A stretch of 6,631 nt of DNA. It comes from Phycisphaerales bacterium (GTDB lineage: Bacteria; Planctomycetota; Phycisphaerae; Phycisphaerales; UBA1924). The number at the start of each line of letters is the position of its first letter. The first letter of the stretch is position 1. Under the pieces are notes generated by a model. The model did not search any database, was not told the DNA's origin, and saw nothing but the letters and a program-made list of their open reading frames with translations. Shown here piece by piece: positions 1 to 5,170 of this stretch. The DNA lies in NCBI GenBank assembly GCA_020054055.1, contig JAGVLZ010000044.1:1-6631 (forward strand), written 5' to 3'. Made by a program: the position numbers and the translations under genes.

Positions 1-584
1 CCGTGTACGAACAGCATCTTCGCCGGGGGCGACGCCGACATGTCCGCCAGGCGCGACACCATCGCGAACGCGAGGCGATTCCCATCCCCCACGACATAGT
101 CATCAAGCGAGTACCGATTCACCACCGACTTGCTCGAAGAAGGCCTCAGCGTCACCACGGCTCGCGGCCGCTCACGCGCCGGCGCCGCCTCGGGCGACAT
201 ACCCTTCTTCTCCGCCAGCCCTCCCTCCGGCATCGACGCGTCCACCAGCCAGTCGAGCCGCAGTTCCTTGTCCCCCGTCTCCCGCCGCGCCACGCGGAGC
301 AGCGATTCGCCGAACCGCCCGCTCAGCCACTTCGCGTACATCTCGCTCGGCACCGCGACGCGGAGCATCCCCGTCGCGAGCTCCAGCCTCGTACACCCGA
401 AATAGCGGTCAAAGCGTGCCTGACCGACATCCTGGCGCGTGCCATCGACGATGCGGCCGCACACCGAACGATCTCCGATCGTGAATGGCACCGTTTGTTC
501 GTCCTTGATCAAAGAGCCCGGACCCCGAATCGACATGAGCGCGACGACAGGGGCGACGCTGGATGTCAGCGAGTCCGTTCCCAT
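1..584 (-). CDS. dnaA: Chromosomal replication initiator DnaA, N-terminal part (truncated by window edge)
   Basis: DnaA is the AAA+ ATPase that binds DnaA boxes and opens oriC. Translating the minus strand from ATG 582-584 gives 194 complete codons that stay open to the left edge. Residues about 40-115 fit domain I: RFDRYFG, then a hydrophobic segment with VAVPSEMYAKWLSGRFGESL, corresponding to the family's F..W..P..F..W layout. Residues about 116-154 are a low-complexity linker (domain II). Domain III begins with NRYSLDDYVVGDGNRLAFAM (family pattern: F..FV.G..N..A) and ends in AKMLFVHG at the edge, exactly where Walker A should begin. Walker A, Walker B and the DNA-binding domain IV lie outside the window. 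The N-terminus is about 35 residues longer than in E. coli DnaA. ATG 534-536 is an alternative start, and neither start has a strong ribosome binding site. The gene's place beside an AT-rich, DnaA-box-bearing gap supports the call. A DnaA-like paralogue is possible but less likely. Confidence 0.88.
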   Translation of the reverse strand, partial: MGTDSLTSSVAPVVALMSIRGPGSLIKDEQTVPFTIGDRSVCGRIVDGTRQDVGQARFDRYFGCTRLELATGMLRVAVPSEMYAKWLSGRFGESLLRVARRETGDKELRLDWLVDASMPEGGLAEKKGMSPEAAPARERPRAVVTLRPSSSKSVVNRYSLDDYVVGDGNRLAFAMVSRLADMSASPPAKMLFVH

Positions 585-624
585 GATCGAGCGAACCCGC
601 TCCGGCGCGCACCGACACCCCCCG

Positions 625-638
625 GGTGAAGTTTCACC
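625..638. repeat. 14-base palindrome in the dnaA leader
   Basis: GGTGAAGTTTCACC has perfect 6-base arms (GGTGAA/TTCACC) around two central bases. It lies about 41 bases upstream of the chosen dnaA ATG. Symmetry of this kind suits a dimeric regulator's operator, but the 2-base centre is too short for an RNA hairpin unless base pairs open. No regulator is identified and the match could be chance. Confidence 0.35.
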
Positions 639-753
639 ACGGCCGAAAGGCTTGGTGCATCGCGTGGGATTCATCGTCGCGGCCGCCCGGAATCACTCGG
701 CGGTGCGCGACGCGGGTCGTCTCGATCAGCGGCATTCCGTTGGCCGCGGGTGG

Positions 754-781
754 AAGGTATCGCGCATTCGGAGCGCGTCAA
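754..781 (-). promoter_or_regulatory. Possible dnaA promoter
   Basis: On the minus strand, TTGACG (776-781, five of six matches to the -35 consensus) is followed after 16 bases by TACCTT (754-759, a weak -10). Transcription would start near 747 and give a leader of about 160 bases that includes the palindrome at 625-638. The -10 element is poor, so this is tentative. Confidence 0.3.
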
Positions 782-834
782 CTCCACTTCGCGCTTCGAT
801 CGCGCCGATCCCGTCTCACGCCGCGCCACGCGCG

Positions 835-859
835 AAAAAAATAATTACAACTTCTTCAT
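835..859. other. AT-rich block, candidate DNA unwinding element
   Basis: The run from the A-tract at 835-840 through 859 has only four G/C bases in 25, against a very GC-rich background on both sides. It directly abuts the first DnaA-box-like 9-mer at 856-864. In many bacterial origins the AT-rich unwinding element sits beside the DnaA boxes in this way. Its function is inferred. Confidence 0.5.
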
Positions 860-864
860 CCACG
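856..864 (+). promoter_or_regulatory. DnaA-box-like 9-mer (7/9)
   Basis: TCATCCACG matches TTATCCACA at seven of nine positions and lies at the edge of the AT-rich block. Taken alone it is weak. It gains weight from two further box-like 9-mers within 34 bases. Confidence 0.35.
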
Positions 865-879
865 ATCGGCGCGTCGCGC

Positions 880-888
880 TGTGGAACA
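880..888 (-). promoter_or_regulatory. DnaA-box-like 9-mer (7/9)
   Basis: The plus strand reads TGTGGAACA, so the minus strand reads TGTTCCACA, which matches TTATCCACA at seven of nine positions. It lies within a perfect short inverted repeat, CGCTGT-gga-ACAGCG (877-891), and one base before the next box. Confidence 0.35.
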
Positions 889-889
889 G

Positions 890-898
890 CGTGGATAA
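890..898 (-). promoter_or_regulatory. DnaA box (8/9)
   Basis: The plus strand reads CGTGGATAA, so the minus strand reads TTATCCACG. Only the last base differs from the TTATCCACA consensus. It is the strongest box in the gap and has the same orientation as the one at 880-888. Confidence 0.55.
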
Positions 899-914
899 CT
901 CACGGACTCCCGCA

Positions 915-1892
915 TCACACGCGGCTCGCCGCCGATTTTCCACCGCGCGCCACCGGTTTCACGAGCGCCACGCGCCGCGCGAACTCCTCGAACCCCGCGC
1001 GACGATACAGACGCAGCGCCGGCTCGTTCCGCTCGTCCACCGCACAAGTAACCTGAGATTCAGGCCGTCCGACGAGGTGCGCCAGACCATGCTCGAGCAA
1101 TCTTCGACCGATACCCGTCCCGCGCAGCGAGGGCGAAAGCCCCAGATACACCAGTTCGATGCTCCCCATTTCAGGGCTTGGGTTGAAGAGCAGCATCCCC
1201 TCGATCTTGCGGTCGCGCTCCGCGACCCACCAATGAGCGGGGTCCCAACGACCCGCCGCGCGATGACTCTCGAGCACGTCAGCCGTCTCTCGCATCCCGC
1301 ACAACTCAGGACAGTCGAGCGTGCCCGCGTACGACCGATCGAGTCCGGCAATCAACTGCCCATCGTCGTTCGATTGGTAACGCCTCACGAAAACGCCCTC
1401 GGGCCACACTGAATGGCGCGCCAGCCCATCCCACCTGCTCGGCGTCGGTCGGCGCATGTAGGCCAGAATCCCTACATCGCTGAATCCCGCCCCCACCAAC
1501 GCCGCCCGCGACGCCTGCTCGTCGACCTCCAGAAGCGCCTGTGCTAACTGGACACCCGAAACCTGGCTCAGCGCAGCGCCGACCAACGCCGAAATCTCCC
1601 TCTCCTCAGCCTGATTCGTCGGAGTCGAGGTGAACGTCATCGCCGAGCGCCCGGGCCCCACGACGGCAAGACAGACGTGCCGAACCGCATCCCCGCTCGG
1701 TTTGAGCGTCGCCCAGAAGTGGGTCAGGTCAATGCCGTGAGTCTGAGCCGCGCTCAAAAAATGCCGTGCCGACTCCGAAGTCCCGCGCCCGGGCCCCAGC
1801 AGCCGTTTCGCCGCCGCCGAGCGTAGCCGTTCCGGCACACGCGCGACCCGAAACGATGGGTGCCTGCTGGATGTGCCGGTTTCATCCGTCAT
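915..1892 (-). CDS. GNAT-family N-acetyltransferase, tandem-domain type
   Basis: This 325-residue protein is predicted to transfer an acetyl group from acetyl-CoA to an amine; the substrate is unknown. The C-terminal half (about 165-312) is a clear GNAT domain: IELVYLGLSPSLRGTGIG (residues 245-262) holds beta-4 and the R-x-x-G-x-G pyrophosphate-binding loop, and NEPALRLYRRAGFEE (289-303) is the conserved C-terminal motif. The N-terminal half (about 40-148) ends in ASRAALVGAGFSDVGILAYMRR, which looks like the tail of a second, degenerate GNAT domain without the acetyl-CoA loop. This recalls two-domain enzymes such as mycothiol synthase. ATG 1890-1892 was chosen because the homologous-looking sequence begins just after it. 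The frame stays open to 2168, but that extension is low-complexity and would overlap the next gene's signal peptide. The start codon has only a G-rich upstream stretch and no clear Shine-Dalgarno sequence. The gene is divergent from the exported-protein gene and ends 330 bases before dnaA. Confidence 0.82.
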   Translation of the reverse strand: MTDETGTSSRHPSFRVARVPERLRSAAAKRLLGPGRGTSESARHFLSAAQTHGIDLTHFWATLKPSGDAVRHVCLAVVGPGRSAMTFTSTPTNQAEEREISALVGAALSQVSGVQLAQALLEVDEQASRAALVGAGFSDVGILAYMRRPTPSRWDGLARHSVWPEGVFVRRYQSNDDGQLIAGLDRSYAGTLDCPELCGMRETADVLESHRAAGRWDPAHWWVAERDRKIEGMLLFNPSPEMGSIELVYLGLSPSLRGTGIGRRLLEHGLAHLVGRPESQVTCAVDERNEPALRLYRRAGFEEFARRVALVKPVARGGKSAASRV

Positions 1893-1959
1893 GCCCGCGC
1901 CCCACCCCCATTCGGCCGCCTCGGGGAACATCCCCGCAGCCACCCGCCGACCCGCCCGT

Positions 1960-1968
1960 ATTACACTA
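1960..1968. promoter_or_regulatory. Overlapping divergent -10 elements
   Basis: In the 109-base gap between the divergent genes starting at 1892 (minus) and 2002 (plus), ATTACACT reads TACACT (1963-1968) on the plus strand and TGTAAT (1960-1965) on the minus strand. Both resemble TATAAT. The plus-strand -10 would give a leader of about 26 bases for the exported-protein gene. No good -35 was found on either strand. Confidence 0.35.
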
Positions 1969-1988
1969 ACGCCAACGACCCCACCCCC

Positions 1989-1994
1989 GAGGAG
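1989..1994 (+). promoter_or_regulatory. Ribosome binding site deciding the GTG start at 2002
   Basis: GAGGAG lies seven bases before GTG 2002-2004, an ideal Shine-Dalgarno placement. It fixes the start of the exported-protein gene at this GTG. The in-frame ATG at 1873 would add about 43 residues of unstructured sequence in front of the signal peptide. Confidence 0.75.
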
Positions 1995-2001
1995 ACTCAG
2001 C

Positions 2002-2637
2002 GTGCTCGACTCAGCGGCAAAACGGCTCCGATTTGTGCTCGCGGCGGCGGTCGCCCTGACATCGCTCACCGCCCCAGGCCTCGTCACCTTGGCCGCCCCC
2101 GAGCCCGAAGCGGTTCCGCGCCGCTGGCAACTCCGCATCGAACCGGGCGATCTCCGCGTCGCCGTCATCGACGCCGATGGCGTCGGCCCGCGCGCCTATC
2201 TCTACATGACCTACAAGGTCCTCAACAACACCGGCGAAGACCGCGACTTCGCCCCGTGGTTCGAGCTCGCCACCGACAACGGCCAGATCGTCCGCGCCGG
2301 CCGCGATGTCCCCCACGCCGTGGTGCAGAACCTCCTCCGCCGAGTCGACAACCCCTTCCTCCAGAACGACCTGAACGTCCAGGGCCGTCTCCTCCAGGGG
2401 GACGAGAACGCCCGCGAGGGGCTGGTCGTCTGGCCCGCGCCGGACATGACCGCCGGCGAGTACACCGTCTACGCGATGGGCTTCTCGGGCGAGACCAAGA
2501 CCATCGCCCGCCCCGACAACGGCGAGGAAGTGGTCCTCCGCAAGACCTTGATGCTGGTCCACGAGGGCACCGGCCGCCTCGACCCCACCTCGGGCCGCCC
2601 CCTGAACCGAACCAAGGACCGTTGGATTCTCCGCTGA
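2002..2637 (+). CDS. Exported protein of unknown function
   Basis: I do not recognise a named family. The 211-residue product starts at GTG behind a strong ribosome binding site. Residues 1-32 form a Sec signal peptide: basic KRLR, then hydrophobic FVLAAAVALTSLTAPGLVTL, with probable cleavage near LAA-P. There is no lipobox cysteine. The mature part (about 40-192) alternates short hydrophobic strands with turns, for example AYLYMTYKVLNNTGEDRDF, GRLLQGDENAREGLVVWPAP and AGEYTVYAMGFSGET. This suggests a single beta-sandwich domain in the periplasm or cell envelope, and it resembles planctomycete conserved exported proteins. No catalytic motif or membrane anchor was seen. The gene ends 70 bases before rpmA, whose promoter overlaps its last codons, so the two are probably transcribed separately, with some read-through possible. 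Confidence 0.8.
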   Translation: MLDSAAKRLRFVLAAAVALTSLTAPGLVTLAAPEPEAVPRRWQLRIEPGDLRVAVIDADGVGPRAYLYMTYKVLNNTGEDRDFAPWFELATDNGQIVRAGRDVPHAVVQNLLRRVDNPFLQNDLNVQGRLLQGDENAREGLVVWPAPDMTAGEYTVYAMGFSGETKTIARPDNGEEVVLRKTLMLVHEGTGRLDPTSGRPLNRTKDRWILR

Positions 2638-2651
2638 CCCCTCGCTATACT
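2622..2651 (+). promoter_or_regulatory. Sigma-70-type promoter for rpmA
   Basis: TTGGAT (2622-2627) and TATACT (2646-2651, five of six) are separated by 18 bases. The -35 lies inside the last codons of the preceding gene. The start of transcription would be near 2658, about 50 bases before the rpmA ATG. It is the best promoter match seen in the window. Confidence 0.6.
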
Positions 2652-2694
2652 CCTCCCCCCTCCAGGGACCCTTCCAAGGCCCGGAGACAGACCG

Positions 2695-2699
2695 AAGGA
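2695..2699 (+). promoter_or_regulatory. rpmA ribosome binding site
   Basis: AAGGA lies eight bases before ATG 2708. This confirms the start that gives the conserved MAHKKGQGST N-terminus. Confidence 0.75.
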
Positions 2700-2707
2700 C
2701 GACCGCT

Positions 2708-2977
2708 ATGGCACACAAAAAGGGCCAGGGTTCAACCAAGAACGGCCGCGACTCCAACCCCCAATACCTCGGCGTCAAACTCTACGGCGGCGAGCAGGCC
2801 AACTGCGGCTCCATCATCGTGCGCCAGCGCGGCGTCCCGCGCAAGCCCGGCTTCATGGTCGGCCGAGGCAAGGACGACACCCTCTTCGCCCTCTGCGATG
2901 GCACCGTCCTCTGGAAGAACGGGACGGTCCACATCATCCCCGCCGACGCGAAGACGCCGCGACCCTTCTACCTCTGA
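2708..2977 (+). CDS. rpmA: Large ribosomal subunit protein bL27
   Basis: bL27 binds 23S rRNA in the 50S subunit, and its flexible N-terminus reaches toward the peptidyl-transferase centre. The 89-residue product, close to the family's usual size, starts MAHKKGQGSTKNGRDS and contains GVKLYGGE, GSIIVRQRG (34-42), VGRGKDDTLFAL (51-62) and DGTV, all in family order. There is no cleavable N-terminal extension of the Firmicutes type. Two cysteines (C33 and C63) sit where other species usually carry other residues. The short C-terminal tail, ending RPFYL, follows the last beta strand. In most bacteria rplU precedes rpmA; here the preceding gene is an unrelated exported protein. The gene has its own promoter and ribosome binding site and faces hemW convergently. 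Confidence 0.97.
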   Translation: MAHKKGQGSTKNGRDSNPQYLGVKLYGGEQANCGSIIVRQRGVPRKPGFMVGRGKDDTLFALCDGTVLWKNGTVHIIPADAKTPRPFYL

Positions 2978-3005
2978 TCGGCTGGCTCGCCCGTGAGAAT
3001 CGTGC

Positions 3006-3035
3006 CACCGATCCGCCGTCCGCGGCGAATCGGTG
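3006..3035. terminator. Hairpin between convergent rpmA and hemW
   Basis: CACCGATCCGCCG (3006-3018) and CGGCGAATCGGTG (3023-3035) pair over 13 positions with one mismatch around a TCCG loop. The hairpin lies in the 69-base gap between the two stop codons, so it could terminate both genes. There is no proper T-tract on either side, so it may act as a weak or factor-assisted terminator, or protect 3' ends. Confidence 0.55.
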
Positions 3036-3046
3036 CGTTCGTTCGC

Positions 3047-4405
3047 CTACGCAACACTGCGCACCGCCGCCATCATCTCCGCGGCGATCGAGTCAGCGAT
3101 CAAAAACCCGGCATCGGTCAGCACCCACCGCCCATCGACTTCTTTGAGCGCCCCGCCAGCCTCATACTTTCTCACCACGCGACGCAACCGTTCATCCACT
3201 CCAAGCCGTGCCGCTTCCGCCATCACCGCTCCGGCATCCAACCCTTCCGCGATCCGCAGCCCCAGCATCATCTGCTCCGAAAGCGCCCGCCGAGCATCCG
3301 GCTCCTCGAGATCGACCACCGGCGAAAGCCCCCCGCTCGCGTTCACTCCCTCCATCCACTCCGTCAGCCTCGGCACGTTCTTCCACCGCGCCCCCGCGAC
3401 GTGCGCCGACGCCGATGGCCCCGCCGCCAACCACTGACTGTGCCGCCAGTACGCCATGTTGTGCCGACATTCCGCTCCGTTTCGCGCGAAGTTGCTCACC
3501 TCGTACCGCTCGAATCCCCGATCGCGCAGCATCGCCACCGTCAGCCGGTACATCTCCGTTTCCAGTTCCTCCGGCGCGGGAATGAACTGCCCCATCTTCA
3601 TCCGCTGCGTCATCGCCGTGTTCGGCTCGTACGTCAGCGCGTAGCAACTCAGATGCTCCACCCCCGGATCGAGCGCCAGGGCCCGCTCCAGGTCCGCGCG
3701 CCACTCCCCCATCGTCTGCCCCGGCACCGCGAAGATCAGGTCCACATTCCGCCGCTCGATCCCGCCCTCCGCCGCGAGGCGCAGCGCCCTCTGCACATTC
3801 GCCGGGTCGTGCCAGCGCTCGAGCGTCTTCAGGTGCCGCGACTCGAACGACTGCGCCCCGACGCTCACCCGGTTCACTCCGCCCACGCGCAGGACGCGGA
3901 TCAGTTCAGGCGTCACCGTCTCCGGGTTGCACTCCACCGTGAACTCCCCCCCGGCATCCAGCGCGAACGATCCATGCAACGCCGCCAGCAACCGTTCCCA
4001 CAACTCCACCCGCAGCAAACTCGGCGTCCCACCGCCGACGAAGATCGTTTGGAGTGACGGGCGCGAACCACCAACATGGGTGCCACGGCTTGTCCCGTGC
4101 TCCGACGGGCAAGCCGTGCGGGCGACCGCGATGCGCGGCTGGTCGGGGCGCACAACCCCTGTCACCCGATCGAAGTTCGCGAACTCCGCCAGCCGACGGA
4201 GTTCCAGGATTAGCGCTTCAACGAACGCTCCCTGCCGATCCTGCGTATCCACGAACGAATAGAAATCGCAGTAGTGGCACTTGTGGAAGCAGAAGGGCAC
4301 ATGGATATAGAGCGATCCCACCATCCCATCGATCGCGCCGAGCCGCGCCTCCGCCGTGACGTATGGCCCGCTCCGTTGTCTCAGTGAAACCGACGTGGCG
4401 CTCAT
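3047..4405 (-). CDS. hemW: Radical SAM haem chaperone HemW (formerly called coproporphyrinogen-III oxidase-like)
   Basis: HemW is a radical SAM protein that binds haem and is thought to deliver it to target proteins. The 452-residue product carries the cluster motif CFHKCHYC (C39, C43, C46) after YIHVPF, the SAM-binding GGGTPSLL (124-131), ECNPETVT (158-165), VSVGAQSF (180-187), DLIFAVPGQT (222-231), YEVSNFA (301-307) and HNMAYWRHSQWLAAGPSAS (315-333). The C-terminal 80 residues are the winged-helix-like HemW tail. The absence of the HemN-specific N-terminal region argues for HemW over oxygen-independent coproporphyrinogen oxidase. The linker before GGGTP is about 30 residues longer than I expect, and its DNA includes a palindrome at 4084-4118. 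ATG 4403-4405 or ATG 4322-4324 (MVGSLYIHVPF) could be the start; neither has a strong ribosome binding site. The gene is divergent from the FHA gene and convergent with rpmA. Confidence 0.9.
   Translation of the reverse strand: MSATSVSLRQRSGPYVTAEARLGAIDGMVGSLYIHVPFCFHKCHYCDFYSFVDTQDRQGAFVEALILELRRLAEFANFDRVTGVVRPDQPRIAVARTACPSEHGTSRGTHVGGSRPSLQTIFVGGGTPSLLRVELWERLLAALHGSFALDAGGEFTVECNPETVTPELIRVLRVGGVNRVSVGAQSFESRHLKTLERWHDPANVQRALRLAAEGGIERRNVDLIFAVPGQTMGEWRADLERALALDPGVEHLSCYALTYEPNTAMTQRMKMGQFIPAPEELETEMYRLTVAMLRDRGFERYEVSNFARNGAECRHNMAYWRHSQWLAAGPSASAHVAGARWKNVPRLTEWMEGVNASGGLSPVVDLEEPDARRALSEQMMLGLRIAEGLDAGAVMAEAARLGVDERLRRVVRKYEAGGALKEVDGRWVLTDAGFLIADSIAAEMMAAVRSVA
4084..4118. repeat. 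Palindromic element inside hemW
   Basis: CACGGCTTGTCCCGT (4084-4098) and ACGGGCAAGCCGTG (4105-4118) form a 14-base-pair stem with one bulged T and a six-base loop. The element lies wholly within the hemW reading frame and encodes residues about 96-108 (RTACPSEHGTSRG) in an extra-long linker between the first helix and the GGGTP strand. It looks like a REP-type or miniature palindromic element that inserted without breaking the frame. Whether it is repeated elsewhere in the genome cannot be seen here. Confidence 0.6.
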
Positions 4406-4505
4406 GCGGGGGCCGACTTTCCAGTGTTCGAGGGGCCGCCAAGGTGCCGCCACCCGCGATTTCCAAGGGTCGGCGGAACCGCCGATGCCCCAACCGCCGA
4501 AGAGG

Positions 4506-4513
4506 ATTACAAT
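4506..4513. promoter_or_regulatory. Overlapping divergent -10 elements (FHA gene / hemW)
   Basis: In the 187-base gap between hemW and the FHA gene, ATTACAAT reads TACAAT (4508-4513) on the plus strand and TGTAAT (4506-4511) on the minus strand. Each matches TATAAT at five of six positions. The plus-strand leader to ATG 4593 would be about 73 bases. No convincing -35 was seen for either direction. Confidence 0.4.
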
Positions 4514-4592
4514 AGAACCGTTGACGCCGCGGCCCAAACCGCCCGCCGACCATTGTCGCGGTCTCCCTGTCACGTCGTGGAGCCGATCTCGA

Positions 4593-5126
4593 ATGGACGT
4601 CAAACTGGTCATCTTCAAGCAGGACGGATCGACGAAGGAAATCAACGTCGGCCCGGGACGCTACGTCATCGGCCGACGCCCCGACGCCGGACTCCGCATC
4701 CCCCTCCCCAGCGTCTCGCGCGATCACTGCGAACTCGTCCACGATGGACGATCGCTCAGCGTCCGCGACCTCGGCTCCTCCAACGGCACGTTCAAGAACA
4801 AAGAGCGCGTCAAGCAGGCCACACTCGGCCCGGGCGACCGCCTCGGCGTCGGCTCCTTCACCATGACCGTCCGCATCGATGGCAAGCCCGCGAAGATCGC
4901 GCAGCCCGTCGGCGACGATGACGATGATGAGAGCGTCCTCATCGATACCCCGCCTCACGGCAACCCCAACTCGCGTGCCGCCTCACCCTACGACTCGGGA
5001 CTCCAGGAAACCATCACGAAGTCTTCATCCCCGCCGCCGGCCCTCGGCGGCAAGCCCGGCACCGACGACAGCAGCATCTTCGAGTTCGACTTCGACTTCG
5101 AGGACGACGACCGCCCGAAACTCTGA
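4593..5126 (+). CDS. FHA-domain protein with acidic C-terminal tail
   Basis: FHA domains bind phosphothreonine peptides, usually as adaptors in Ser/Thr kinase signalling. This 177-residue protein has one FHA domain at about residues 1-95 with the core motifs in place: IGRR (26-29), SRDHCEL (42-48) and LGSSNGTF (60-67). The arginine, serine, histidine and asparagine used for phosphopeptide contact are all present. After the domain come an acidic run (GDDDDDES, 107-114), a disordered Pro/Ser-rich linker (115-159) and a tail where phenylalanine alternates with acidic residues (IFEFDFDFEDDD, 162-173). There is no signal peptide or membrane segment, so it is probably cytoplasmic. ATG 4593 was chosen because the domain's first strand (VKLVIFKQDG) begins right there and TGGAG lies ten bases upstream. 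The frame stays open to 4356, but that stretch overlaps hemW and looks non-coding. The kinase or partner is unknown; the convergent neighbour encodes a TPR protein. Confidence 0.88.
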   Translation: MDVKLVIFKQDGSTKEINVGPGRYVIGRRPDAGLRIPLPSVSRDHCELVHDGRSLSVRDLGSSNGTFKNKERVKQATLGPGDRLGVGSFTMTVRIDGKPAKIAQPVGDDDDDESVLIDTPPHGNPNSRAASPYDSGLQETITKSSSPPPALGGKPGTDDSSIFEFDFDFEDDDRPKL

Positions 5127-5170
5127 ACGCAGATTTTCCGGCCACCCCTCACTGTGGGTCTTTTCTGTCT

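Larger units (their letters stand above)
585..914. other. Candidate oriC / dnaA upstream region (330-base non-coding gap)
   Basis: No convincing gene is seen between dnaA and the acetyltransferase gene. The gap holds a 25-base AT-rich block (835-859), three DnaA-box-like 9-mers (856-864, 880-888, 890-898), a possible dnaA promoter (754-781) and a palindrome (625-638). Bacterial origins commonly lie next to dnaA and combine DnaA boxes with an AT-rich unwinding element, which is the arrangement here. The box matches are imperfect (7-8 of 9) and few, so the call is an inference. Weaker explanations are a dnaA autoregulatory region without origin function, or an origin centred on the other side of dnaA. 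Confidence 0.55.

Noticed and set aside
3..629. Long plus-strand open frame opposite dnaA
   Set aside because: It is arginine/proline/histidine-rich, as expected for the antisense of a GC-rich gene, and the minus strand gives a clear DnaA sequence.
835..859. DnaA-trio motif in the AT-rich block
   Set aside because: The minus strand shows a loose trinucleotide pattern (ATG AAG AAG TTG TAA), but it does not match the published trio consensus well enough.
936..944. Fourth DnaA-box-like site (TTTTCCACC)
   Set aside because: It matches at seven of nine positions but lies inside the acetyltransferase coding sequence, so it was left out of the cluster.
439..1056. Plus-strand open frame spanning the dnaA upstream gap
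   Set aside because: It runs antisense through dnaA and the acetyltransferase, has biased composition and no start signal. The gap is better read as regulatory or origin DNA.
1893..2168. Upstream extension of the acetyltransferase frame by 92 residues
   Set aside because: The extension is low-complexity, has no family character and would overlap the start and signal peptide of the divergent exported-protein gene, whose ribosome binding site is strong.
2011..2778. Minus-strand 255-codon open frame opposite the exported protein and rpmA
   Set aside because: It runs antisense through rpmA's start and the exported-protein gene, and its valine/glycine/alanine-rich composition is a mirror of those codons.
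2993..4057. 354-codon plus-strand open frame opposite hemW
   Set aside because: It is rich in R, H and P with no domain. The minus strand encodes HemW with all motifs.
5142..5166. Intrinsic terminator for the FHA gene (CCAC/GTGG followed by a T-rich run)
   Set aside because: The stem is only four base pairs with an eight-base loop, too weak to call despite the TTTT that follows.
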